A stretch of DNA of 64,000 bases from Labyrinthula sp. Ha (lineage: Eukaryota > Sar > Bigyra > Labyrinthulida > Labyrinthulaceae): contig JAALGZ010000046.1 in NCBI GenBank assembly GCA_015227615.1, positions 124,001 to 188,000 on the forward strand, in the 5' to 3' direction. The notes under the pieces were generated by a model. The model was not told the DNA's origin, did not search any database, and saw nothing but the letters and a program-made list of their open reading frames with translations. The position numbers were made by a program, and so were the translations under genes. Each line of letters begins with the position of its first letter. The first letter of the stretch is position 1. Below are positions 1 through 11,563 of the stretch, in pieces.

Positions 1-1964
1 AAGGTGCAAAAAATATAAAATTTTCACTTTCAGATAAATTTATATCTTTGAAATAAGAAATAATTCCTTCTTTAGAATATATTTCTAACATTTCTTCCAT
101 TTCTTCTTCAGAAAAGTTACATTTTTTAGCTTTTAGTTTAAACTTTTGAACTGTCATATAACTTGATTCTTCTCGACAATTATCCAAAAATAATACATAA
201 ACAGATTTAATCTGTTTACTTGGGTTTAATAAGTTGTTTAACTTTGAGCCATACCTATATATGGTCATTAACTCCTTTTTTATTACATTCTCACGACTCT
301 TATTAGAATCTACAGCATTTTCAACAGGAAAGAAAATAGTTTCTATATCTTCAATAATAGTTAAATTCCCAGAAAGTTCAGAAAGAAAGGATTCAAACTT
401 ATAATTTATATTCTCAAGTGTTTTATTTTTCTTTAAAAAAGTATTTAAAAAAGTTCCAATAAATAAAACAGGTGCTTTTGGAGAATTTCTTAAAATACTT
501 GTACACCAAAATTTTAGTCTAAATAAATCTTTTTCTTTTAACTTTGTCATATTGAAAACAACTAAATAAAAGGCTTTCTTATTCATAAAAATATGATGAA
601 CAGACGAAAAAACTTCTTGTCCACCAAAATCATAAACACGAAAAAAAGTATCATAAGTTCTGAAATGTGAAAAGAAAGGTTCTATTGTATATTGTTCAAC
701 AAAACTTTTTTCTCCTATAGTTCTTGTAATCAACTCATCTTCAAAATCTAAGTTATATTTTGACTTCTCTTGAACTTCATCTTTAATAAAATATTTAATA
801 TTCAACATATTCTTCACTCTTTGAACAGTATGATCATATTTTGTAAGTGGTTTAAACTTATTCCCAACGTGGTTAACTTGAAATATTTGATAATCTTCCA
901 AAACTAAAGTAGATTGTGTTTCTTTTTGAAAACTTTTTCCAGATAAGTTTCTTAATAAAGAAGTTTTTCCAGTTCTTCCATCACCTAAAAATAAAACTAA
1001 ACTAAATAAAATACCCATAAGAATAACTGGAACTTCTTTTAACTCTTCATACTTTTCATATTGACTTTGTAAAGCAAAATGAACAAGTTTTTTTAACATT
1101 TTAGTTTTCCCTTCAGGTTCAATAAAACTTCCATAAACTTGAAGACCAAGAATAGAAGGATGTGAATCAACTATTTCTTGTAACTCAATAATATCTTCTT
1201 CTAATCGCTTTTTGGATCCGAAAAATTCAGAATATATTAAAATTTTTATTCTTGTATTAGTTTTCAACAAGTTTTTTATAGCTGAAATAATAACTTTATC
1301 TTGAACATCTTCATAAATACTAAATACTCAATATTTTAATAAGAAATACCTTATTTTTAAAATAGTCTTATTAAAAGATAAACTTTTAAATATATTTGAC
1401 ATATATTTTGCACTGAATTTGTTTTGATATAGTCTAAATAATAATATAAAATATTTATACTCTACATCTTTTATATTGATTGATTTTAATAAACTGCAAA
1501 AAGAACTCACTTCAGGAATATTACAATAAGAAAAACTAAACTAAACGTATTAAAAAATATATACTCCAATTTATCCAATTTTAAATTTTTAAGTTTTTTA
1601 AGGTTTTTAAAGTTCTTTTTACTGAATCTGCAAAACTCAAAACTAAAGTCAAGAAAAGAAAACAAAATACCTCAAATATTTCACAGCTGGAAAACAGAGA
1701 ATAAATCTTACAGATATAGATTCGATAGCATCAAAGGGACAGTAGTCAAACCTGGCATAAAGAGAAAAGAATATAGAATACGATATAGAAGACACTTCTT
1801 TATCTGGTTGGAACCCTTTTACAAACTCTTCTATCTCCCTTTTGAACTTGTTTGGGTTTCCATGATGCTTTCCCCTTTGATTAATTAAGTTAATTGAGAT
1901 ACCATATAATTCTAAAGGATGTTTTATCATCTCTTTCTTCATATTGTTCTTTGATTGAGTTCAT
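1..1964 (-). CDS. ROCO1: Roc-COR GTPase, partial at window edge
   Basis: Large Ras-like GTPase of the Roco class, presumably a cytosolic signalling switch. Exons on the minus strand are 1964-1903, 1874-1671, 1642-1565, 1535-1461, 1433-1350 and 1319-1, separated by GT-AG introns of 28, 28, 29, 27 and 30 nt. The frame stays open through every join and off the window start. Exon 6 has the P-loop GDGRTGKTS, the G3 motif DFGGQ and the COR-like stretch ending in FIFFAPS. The start at 1964 is the first ATG after the promoter motif at 2010-2024 and begins MNSIKEQYEER, a peptide shared by all copies. The N-terminal 190 or so residues match no domain I recognise. Exon lengths equal those of ROCO2-4 apart from small indels in exons 1 and 2. 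No break is visible. The COR end and stop lie outside the window. Confidence 0.85.
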
Positions 1965-2009
1965 TTTGTTTTTTTTTGTTTGTTTTTGTACTTTTAGTAC
2001 ATAAATTAT

Positions 2010-2024
2010 TTGCCCAAAATATTT
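2010..2024 (-). promoter_or_regulatory. TTTTGGGCAA promoter motif of ROCO1
   Basis: On the minus strand it reads AAATATTTTGGGCAA, 45 nt before the ROCO1 ATG at 1964. The same element lies upstream of eight other starts or leaders in this window. A core-promoter or initiator role is inferred from position only. Confidence 0.6.
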
Positions 2025-5000
2025 GTTTGTGTAAAAGTAATCATTGAAAAAAAGTCAATTAAACACCTAATATTTCTTATGGTATAATATATCACGATAG
2101 TCTATTCTTAGTAAAACTAGAGGCTAATCGTTGAATGAAAAATCGTGAAATTTACTGAAACAAAAATAAGTAACGGTACGTACTGGTTTATTTTGGGAAA
2201 TTCAATAAACTCGAAATTTTCTCTTCCAAGTTAAAGTCAAAACCAAACAAGTCCACAAAAAACTCCTTGTGTGAACAAAATTGGTATTGCAAAGAAGTTT
2301 AAATGGTTTTTAAACATGAAAAAAATCTCTCGTTCGATTAAGGTTCAAAACTAGTTGTCTTCTACTTGTTGGAGGTTAGGTTTAGTTGAGCTGTCTGAGA
2401 GACGTGTAAATTTTCGAGGAGAAACAAAAAGACTAAGTTAAAGAAAATAAACTGTTCAAATAAAATATATTTAAGTTGAATTAATTATTATTTATATTTT
2501 TATATATTTTTGTGTTAAACTGTTAAAAAGATGTAAAATTCTTTTTAGTTTTGGATAGTAATCAAGTAAAAATTATGAAAAAAATTGTTTTCATTAGTCA
2601 TAAAAGTGATAAAACATGCGCTAACAGGTTTAAAAACTCTGAAAAATAATTTTAATATCTCCTTATAAACTCATCCATTCTCTTGCGTTCATCCTCACCA
2701 TGAAAGTTTCATTCATCATATTTTCTTTCCTTATATATTTAAATCTACCAAGAGAGAAGGTTGTTTCAGAGCTGGCGCTATTTGTTTGAATAATTAGAAC
2801 CCTCCTAGTGACCTTTGTAAGCATTGGCTCAGCCTTTCTCCACTATGACAAAAGATCAGAATTTCCTGGAATGAAGTTAAGACCCAAACAGGGCACCAAC
2901 TCTCCACGGCTTGGCTCAACATTGATATCTGGTCCTCAATTATTTGTACCTTCAAACAACATGCTAAAATTTAACTTGCTTTTCTTCAATACTTGAGTAA
3001 CTGGAGCATCACCACCTAAGTATTTGAGCTTTTCAATCTTTAGCACCAGTTGTTTAACTACATCCTTTGACTCCTCACTTTTTAGAGGAGCAAAAACTTA
3101 CATCTTTTGTCTAATAGTGGCGTCATCATGAAGTTTCGTGTCTGCATCACTAGTGCGGTGTGTCTGAGAATGGACGACCGAAAAGCTAGTGCAAAGTATA
3201 ATATTATAAAGGTAGGAGTTATTAAAAAGAATCTGGCTTCCTGCAGTCATTCAAGAGCATGGGGAAATAAATTATTTTAGTAGATCATTTGTTGGCTTGT
3301 TGTTTGATTGGGTTGAGGTAATGTAATATCAAGTTTATTGGTCGAAAAGATGAATGTCAAAATATAGAAAACCAAGAGAGTTGTTAAGAAAAGCTAAAAT
3401 TAGAGTTGCAATATATTAACAGCGCCGTTAATAAGTAATTTTTCTTTTCTTGAAGATGATACGCGTTAAGTTTACTACTTCAAAGTTTAACCTATTAAGT
3501 CTTAGAGAAACAATAAATGCCTTGTCACAAGTACATCAGAAGATGACCACAGTACAACTTTTCTCAGAAAATTTAAAAACGCAGATCATTTTCAGTTAAT
3601 AAAGATTTCATTCTTAGCAATGTATTTCTTTTTTAATATCTTATCACGAGTAAAAGTAAAAAAGCATTCATTTTCAAATAGGAATTTAAAAAAATATGAC
3701 AGGGTTTTGTGCAATTAGAACTAATAAAAACTTCAAGCTTTGCTTCTTTCTCTTTCCAGTATCTATAAACCACACTTTAGCAAGTTTAGATTCAAACTTC
3801 GTGCTATTTGATATACTGGAAGTTGCACGATATTCGTACTTTTTCTTGCATCTGGTTGGCAAATAAGCATCTGCTTTATCTATTTTCTCTTTCAATTAAT
3901 TGTTTATTGGTTGGACTCTACACTATGTTCTTATCCGACATAGTGATGACAAATTCTATCTACCAATCAAATTACTCTATTTATACAAATATTTTGGTCA
4001 TACTTCAAATCATTATCGGTATGCTATAACCGGCTAGTACCCCTATGTGCCCCCAATGCTCTAATGGTACACTGAGTACTACTGCATTTCTCCAGATGAT
4101 AATGGTATAAACCTCAGTTCATTGTTTTTAGTTGAGTTTGGAGTCGACGTAAATTAAGGCAAATTGGTATTGATGGGATCACCAGGGAAGCTTCTAAATT
4201 TTCATCAAAGAAAACTGGAAAACCTTTAACTCATCCATACTTCTAGGTGACAACAGTTTATCAGTATTTTTCAATACTTGGTATTACCCTTTCAGGAATA
4301 TTTGACATTTAAGGGTATTCTTTTTCAGAGCTTTTGAGATCTTGGAAATAGGATACATTGTTAGGAAGTCTATACAGAATAGCCAAATTATCAAACAAAG
4401 CTGTTTCTAGATCTAAACTCGTCCGTTCTTTTGACTGGAAAGGTCTTTTTGGACTTTAGTCGAATATTTCTTGAGGTATTACATGGATTGAAGTTCAAAA
4501 ACACAGCATTTAGGCCAATATCGACTTTTCTTATGAAACCATTAAGATTTTCCTAAAACAAAGAATTAAAATTTAGATATGGTGTTTTCTAGATGCTAAG
4601 GGCTCAATAGTGCAAAAATTTAGGGGATCTTACCAAAACTGAGTGATTTCGTATTTTCAGATGTGAAGATTTTCAACAATTGACTCTTATCAGTGAAGTT
4701 TATCTAACTTACAGGTAACTAGATATGAAATATCCTGATAAATGGTTTCAAAAGTTAGTCATAGCAAATTTTTAGGGTCTGAAAGGAATTAGATCATCCT
4801 TAGAATTGTTCTTTATGATGCTACGTTTGAATATATGTTTATTTAGAGATCTGTAAACTTAGTGAAAATGACCCCTAAAATTAATCATTCTTAGGGTATA
4901 AAGCATTCCCTAAATACTATAACAACCATATGGTTGAAAATGATTTTCAATGTAAAACACAGTGTGAGTGATAATGTTGTATGCGAGGAAGATTTCGTGA

Positions 5001-6420
5001 CAAAAAGTAACAAATACTATATGCGTTATTTTCAGTAATCGTGATTTTATTATACTCTATATTGCTTTAATCCTCTAAACTTTAATGTACGTACTGAATT
5101 TGTTTTGCAATATGTTTTCGGCTATGTAGAAGAGTTGAAATGGTAATGTTGATTATATTGCCATAGCACTGCATTTTTGAAAAAATCGTTCATAAAGTCC
5201 TTAACAACCCGTAATAGGAAAGAAGATAAATCGCTATTGTTTACTACTGGGCTTATCTTGAATATGAGAGCTAATATTGACAGTTTAAAGATGTGGTATA
5301 ACCTTTTTTTTCATTATTTTCTGGTCAATGAAAAATGAATGAGCTATATTTTGCTTATGCTTTGCGTTCTACATGTATTTATTTTTTTCATATCCTATAT
5401 AAACTAATTTGGTTACAAAGATATTTAAAAGAGCATTCCAAATTGTATTTTATTTTTTATAACTCAAAAAACTCATTCTGAAACGATCTTTGCAATTATT
5501 GCCAAATTTACCTAAAATACAGGATGACATGAAAAGAGCAAAATAGAAAAGTATCTTCCAGTTCTCAAAAACAAAAAATATTAGTTATTATAAATAGCTT
5601 TGAAAATTAGTCATATAGGTTGAAATAGTGCTTTACATAAAAATTGAGCTAGATACAAGAGAAACAAAATATGACTTGAAATTGACCAATATTTTTCAAA
5701 CATAAAAATACGTAGTTTAACCCCAGTATTTTCACGTAAAAGAAAATAAAAAAGCTATAACATCTTGTAAACTAGCATTTAAAAAGATTTAAAGTTTTAT
5801 TTGGTTTGAAAAGAAGAAGCATTGGCTGAGGAAAATGACTTTTACTGAGGAAAATTTTCCTATGGTAAATCTTGCTTTGATATTCGGATATTAAAACGTG
5901 CATAACTCGTGATTAAATTCTTAAAAAAATAAACTCCTTTTTTTGAGCGCATGGAAAATTAAAATATCTTTTGAATGATGTGTTATAAATTCTCTGCAAA
6001 GGCGTTTAAGCTAAGATACAAGTATTTCTATTTGAAGATTCTCCAAATTTCTTGCTATGGCCAAGGTAATACCTCTATTTCACTTGTTGAATTTTCTCTC
6101 AGAGAGCAGAGTTAATTTCTTTAAAACTTACTGGAAAAGGTATTTCAAATAATTCTTAAATTCTTAGGAGCTCAATTTAAGCTTAGATTGAGATAACTTC
6201 AAGGGTAAGGTTAATAGTCGTAAGAAGATTTTTATATAAAATAATTTTCACATGAAGTTGATTTTATGTTGCATCTACTTCTAAGTCAACCATTTCCTCG
6301 ATTTTATTCCTTTACAGAAATAATATAGATATAATATATAATGTAGATATGATTTGGGACAGAATATTTAATTCTTAAAAGTTTTGGGAACACCAAAATC
6401 TATCTGTCTTACCGTGGTTA
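2025..6420. repeat. Repeated ROCO 5' flanking block, copy 1
   Basis: No intact gene is visible in these 4.4 kb. The block recurs inverted at about 40,230-44,624 (very similar by eye) and in the same orientation, more diverged, at about 11,564-15,450. Scattered short frames exist, for example minus 3686-3895 and a decayed-looking coding stretch around 2,690-3,180 on the minus strand. None has a start, a full-length frame or a family I recognise. It behaves as the upstream half of the ROCO amplification unit. Confidence 0.75.
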
Positions 6421-6530
6421 CCGTGCTTAACGTTAATTTCTACTAATAAACGTTAACTAACGTATTCCTTAACGTTAAGAAAACATGGATATTTATTTAC
6501 CGTTAATTAACGTGTTCAACGTTAAGAAAC
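6421..6530. repeat. AACGTTAA palindrome cluster, left copy
   Basis: About 110 nt with repeated copies and near-copies of the palindrome TTAACGTTAA, plus TTAATTAACG variants. It sits exactly between the ROCO flanking block and the truncated Ty3/gypsy fossil. The inverted right-arm copy is at 40,098-40,230. It could form hairpins. The same position in both arms marks a rearrangement junction. Confidence 0.7.
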
Positions 6531-7760
6531 ACTACCTGCATTAGAATCGAGACATCCTGGGACACTTATCCACTGGTTGCGATCCAATACCTCTATAAAT
6601 GTCACTCGTTCAGCCACAAGTCTTTTTACTAGTATAGACTTCAGCTGTTGACAGCTTCCTGTATTCCCTTTCCTTCATATGTTTTGCTGCGTTAAATTTT
6701 CCACCAATTCCGTATCATTCTTTTTGTTCTTCAGCGGACAGCTGATCATGAAGTGCTTCTATTCATTGCAATTGAAGCATTTATTAACAGATTCCGATAT
6801 CTTGTTTAACACCATCATAAATAGCTCCATTAGGTTCTCACTCATGGCCGGGCTCTTAATAGTAGGTGTAGTTGGGACTAGTTGCTTTTCACTGTATCCA
6901 ACATATTGACTCATAAGTGGATGTGTTTTTCCAGGTGTGTTTCATCTCATTCTAACCTGTGCATCTTCGATAGCTACAAATTACTGTAACTTCTCCCCGA
7001 AATTTTGAAGGTTTCCGGCTCCATCAAAACATCTGTATAATTGGTTTGATCTATCTGGAGGTATTTTGGTAAGTTATTAATAAAAGTCTTAACCACGACT
7101 TTTTGCGCATCCTTACTTAATTCTCTGGCAGGACCAAGTTTTATCTAGCTTTCATAAAAAACGCTTGGATAGCTTCCGCTCCACTTTCAAAGAAGCTAGG
7201 CCACTTCAGTGCTTTATTTAATCTGCTGAGGCTATGATTGAGTAGGCTATCATTCTGGATATTTAATTTTTTCCCTAAACGTTTTATCTTGGCTACCGTA
7301 TCTTTGTGATTTACGCAGTGCCCCCGTATATTTAGGAACACGGTACAACTTAACCTTTTGTTTTTTCCCATTAGCGCGTTCCTAGTTCTGACTCTTTTGA
7401 AAAGTATGATTAATTTTGTCAACGTTTCTCAGTCCAAGAAGTTAAGATTCTCTAATCTTGGGGCCTTACCGTGGGTGAACCTAATTATTTAATTGATTCT
7501 ATGAGAGACTCGTCAAGCACGACTGTAGGTACTGTTCCAGCAGCGGATTGGGAAATATCGCTACTTTCCACACTGATTTCTTGTTCTATAGGCATGTCAA
7601 GTATGATACCCTTTCCTGTATGGTTATCTCTCCGATTTCTTGCTTCGCCTAATTCGTACTTTAGTCCCTGGAGATAAACCACAAATACCTGTCTTCTCGA
7701 CCATCTATATCTGACGACAGGAAGTCTGTTCATAATTTGCGAACTTTTTTGTTTTTCCAT
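6531..7760 (-). mobile_element. Ty3/gypsy fossil, gag-side fragment (left arm)
   Basis: Broken remnant of a Ty3/gypsy-type LTR retrotransposon, read on the minus strand. It covers the gag region including a CCHC-type zinc knuckle near 6,740-6,800. It ends at 6531 against the AACGTTAA cluster, where the 48.4-53.2 kb relative continues into protease/RT. The same fragment with the same end occurs at 38,868-40,097. No LTR was found. It has several breaks and is older than the duplication of the arms. Confidence 0.7.
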
Positions 7761-8936
7761 ATTATTTATCCGAATTAGGCATGGTTTGAAGCTTCAATGA
7801 CCACTCTTTGAAAATATATAAGTTCGGATTACAGTTGTTAATAGTCATATTTCATGAGTACAAAGCTACCATAGCATAATAATGACGTGGAGAGATGTGC
7901 AAGTGTGCAATATATAACACAATTACAATGACTAAACTAAGACAAATGATATTGGAGAACTAAATCGAAGGAATCTTGGATCAAGATTTGGGCGAAATAA
8001 TTGTTTGGGAAAAGGTGAGAGAATAGAGTGAAATGATATAGCTTTAGAGTCATTTCAGATTAAAAAGAAGTTGGAAGGGGTTGTGAGTGCTAAAATAAAG
8101 CGAAAAAAAGCTTTGCATATTATTTAGCTGTACACTGTATTTTATTGTTTATGTTTTCTCTTTAACTATTCTTGTAACAATTTATTGAAGAGTTATGCTT
8201 GATTTACAAAAGACTATTCATTTTCATGATTCTTATGAAGAGTGGAATAAAAATTCTTCACTTCAGAAAATTGTCTAATTTACAATACAAAAACTCTCTT
8301 ATTCTTCTCTTGACCAATATGAAGTGTTTTTCTATTGTCCTCAATAAAGTTACTGTAATTTTAAGAATAAAAGCCAAAAGTGAGATGCTCCTTAATTCTT
8401 GAAGTCTGTGTTGCTAAAGTATTTTAAAACATAAGATATAGTTTCTTGTGGAAGATATTCAAATGTGTGATTTTAATGCTTGCAATACTTTTTGGATGAG
8501 AATCTTTTACAGGAATTTTTTGTATACTAGTTTTCTGCATCAAGTAAAATCTAGTTTGAACACAGACGGATTCATTAGAATGAAAATCAATAAAGACAAA
8601 TTTGTTTTCTTAGATAACTTCAGAGTTTTAATTTTCTTCAGAAGATGGACTAAGATCGGAATCTAAATCTGGGTGGTTTTTTTCTTTTAGTATTGTATAG
8701 TTATTTTTTGTTAATTTTGAACTTTTCAACTTATGGGATCAAGATGTTAAATTTCATACCAAGAACAAAGAGAAAAGAAAGAGTCGCAATTGGGAATTAT
8801 ACTGAACTCTTTAGCTTAAAAAGCTAAATCATATAAACCATAAGTTTAACTTTATCTATTACTATTTGATACAGAGAGATAAAAGAAAATAATTAAGTTT
8901 CTTTGTTCTCTTAAACATACTTTCTAAATAACCAGC
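7761..8936. repeat. ROCO 3' flanking block, copy 1
   Basis: Region between the ROCO2 stop and the gypsy fragment. It is also present at 37,689-38,867 and 47,242-48,420. No intact gene is supported. On the strand opposite ROCO, an ATG at 8195 opens a short coding-like stretch (MLDLQKTIHFHDSYEEW) that stops after 27 codons, and a 72-codon frame lies at 8448-8666. Both recur in the other copies, but those are near-identical duplicates, so recurrence is weak evidence for function. A small decayed gene convergent with ROCO is possible. Confidence 0.5.
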
Positions 8937-11500
8937 TCACAAATAATAAGGCCTATATTTCTCTTCAATTTCTTGTTCAAAAGTATTTTCTTCTTCAACT
9001 ATATTTTGAATTTTAGTCCATAATAAACTATTTATTTCATATCCAATATAATTCAATACTATTTTATTTTCTTCCAAAAAATAAATATTCAAAATGTTCT
9101 CTACTGAAAAAATAAACCTTGCAAAATATTTGAATATAAGTGATTCAATTATATTATTATCTTCAAGTAACAAAGAGATAATTTTAACATATGTAGCTAT
9201 GGTGATGTGAGAAAGAAAGTTTATTACTTTCTTGTTTCCTTTGAATGGTTTCAACTTTTGATCTTTTCCTTCAGGAAGTAATTCAGGAACAATAAAACTG
9301 TTTTTTCTCGTGGATCAACAAATAGAATTAAAATATGTAAAGCTAAACTTAAAACATATTCTCTTTCTTTTTTGTTATATTGTTTTAATAAAACATCAAA
9401 CAAATCTTTTCTTATTATTCCAGTATCAATATATTTTCTATAATTTGAAAATACTTTTTTATTTGTTCTAAAAGCAAGTTGATGAAAACTTTCATCACGA
9501 ATAAAACTTCCCAAAGCTTGAGCTAAAAAAGAAGGTGCAAAAAATATAAAATTTTCACTATCAGATAAATTTAAATCAGGAAAATAAGAAATAATTCCTT
9601 CATTAGAATATATTTCTAACATTTCTTCCATTTCCTCTTCAGAAAAATTACATTTTTTAGCTTTTAGTTTAAACTTTTGAACTGTCATATAACTTGATTC
9701 TTCGCGACAATTATCCAAAAATAATACATAAACAGATTTGATCAGTAATCGTGGATTTAATAAGTTATTTAACTTTGAGTCATACTTACCTATGCTCATT
9801 AACTCTTTTTTAATTGCCTTTTCACGACTCTTATTAGAATCAATAGCATTTTCAACAGGAAAGAAAATAGTTTCTTTATCTTCAACTAGATTTAACTTCC
9901 CAGAAAGTTCAGAAATAAAGGATTCAAACAAAGAAATTACACCCTCAAGTGTTTTATTTTTCTTTAAAAAAGTATTTAAAAAAGTTCCAATAAATAAAAC
10001 AGGTGCTTTTGGAGCATTTCTTAAAATACTTTCACACCAAAATTTAAGTCTAAATAAATCGTTTTCATTTAATTTTGTCATATTGAAAACAACTAAATAA
10101 ATAGCTTTCTTATTCATAAAAATATGATGAACTGAAGAAAAAACTTCTTGTCCACCAAAATCATAAACACGTAAAAAAGTATCTTCAGATGTGAAATTTG
10201 AAAACATAGGTGCTGTCGTATATTGTTCAACAAAACTTTTCTCTCTTATAATTCTTGTAATCAACTCATCTTCAAAATCTAAGTTATATTTTGACTTTTT
10301 TTGAACTTCATGTTCAATAAAATATTCAATATTCAACATATTCTTTATTCTTTGAACACTGAGATCATATTTTGTAAGTGGTTTAAACTTATCATTGTCA
10401 ACTTGAAATATTTGATAATCTTCCAAAACTAAAGTAGATTGTGTTTCTTTTTGAAAAATTTTTCCAGATAAGTTTCTTAATAAAGAAGTTTTCCCAGTTC
10501 TTCCATCACCTAAAAATAAAACAAAACTAAATAAAATACCCATAAGAATGACTGAAACTTCTTTTAAAGACTCTTTTTCTTCATACTGACTTTGTAAAGC
10601 AGAATGAACAAATTTTTTTAACAATTTACTTTTTCCTTTAGGTTCAATAAAACTTGCATAAACTTCTAGACCAAGAATAGAAGGATGTGAATCAACTATT
10701 TCTTGTAACTCAATAATATCTTCTTCTGACAGCTTTATGGATCCTCTTAAATAATTATAAATCAAACTTTTTATTATTTTATTAGTTTTCAAGAAGTTTT
10801 TAATACCTGAAACAATAACTTTATTTTGAACCTCTTCATCAATACTAAAAACTCAATATTTTAATAAGAAATACCGTATTCTTAAGATATGTTTATTAAA
10901 AGGTAAACTTTTAAATATATTTGATATATATTTTGGACTGAAGTTGTTTTTATATAGTCTAAATAATAATATAAAATATTTTTACTGTATATCCTTTATA
11001 TTGTTTGATTTCAATAAACTGCAAAAAGAACTCACTTCAGGAATATTACACTTACAAAATCTAAACTGAACATATAAACAAAATATACTTCAAATAATTC
11101 AGTTTTATATTTTTAAGTTTTTGAAGGTTTTTAAAGTTCTTTTTACTGAATCTGCAAAACTCAAAACTAAAGTCAAGAAAAGAAAACAAAATACCTCAAA
11201 TATTTCACAGCTGGAAAACAGAGAATAAATCTTACAGATATAGATTCGATAGCATCAAAGGGACAGTAGTCAAACCTGGCATAAAGAGAAAAGAATATAG
11301 AATACGATATAGAAGACACTTCTTTATCTGGTTGGAACCCTTTTACAAACTCTTCTATCTCCCTTTTGAACTTGTTTGGGTTAATAGGTGTTTTCCTATG
11401 ATCATGTTCCCTTTAAATAATTTAGTTAATTAAGATACCATTCAATTTTAAAGTATCTTTTATCATATCTTTCTTCATATTGTTGTTTGATTGAATTCAT
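8937..11500 (-). pseudogene. ROCO2: Roc-COR GTPase with one frameshift
   Basis: Second Roc-COR gene. Exons are 11500-11439, 11410-11195, 11166-11089, 11060-10986, 10958-10875 and 10844-8937, with introns of 28, 28, 28, 27 and 30 nt. The P-loop (GDGRTGKTS), DFGGQ and COR segment (IISYFPDL..FFAPSFLAQALGSF) are all present. After FVDPRE, a run of six A at about 9301-9306 (plus-strand T6) replaces the seven A seen in ROCO3 and ROCO4. This shifts the frame, and the last 105 or so residues continue in another frame at 9254-8937. Everything else is open, so it is either a recently damaged gene or a homopolymer sequencing error. The start ATG at 11500 is 49 nt after the promoter motif. The 173 nt at 11,211-11,383 match 1,671-1,843 base for base by eye, which points to recent exchange with ROCO1. 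Confidence 0.82.
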
Positions 11501-11549
11501 TTTTTTGTTTTTTTGTTTGTTTTTTTTGTACTTTTATGACATAAATTAA

Positions 11550-11563
11550 TTGCCCAAAATTAA
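11550..11563 (-). promoter_or_regulatory. TTTTGGGCAA promoter motif of ROCO2
   Basis: Minus strand TTAATTTTGGGCAA, 49 nt before the ROCO2 ATG. It has the same position and neighbours as in ROCO1 and ROCO4. Confidence 0.55.

Noticed and set aside
1511-1527. A 17-nt intron (GTGAGTTCTTTTTGCAG) in the ROCO1 leader
   Set aside because: It gives an open frame, but using the GTATAT donor at 1564 with the acceptor at 1536 (29 nt) also keeps the frame, works in all copies and matches the normal intron length.
1649-1942. A stand-alone 97-residue gene upstream of ROCO1
   Set aside because: It is ROCO exon 2 read through its introns; splicing on both sides joins it in phase to the Roc-COR frame.
6421-6530. 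AACGTTAA cluster as interstitial telomere repeat
   Set aside because: Units are palindromic and unevenly spaced, not a head-to-tail G-rich array.
8448-8666. 72-residue protein conserved in three copies
   Set aside because: The copies are recent duplicates, so conservation is uninformative, and no start context or family is visible.
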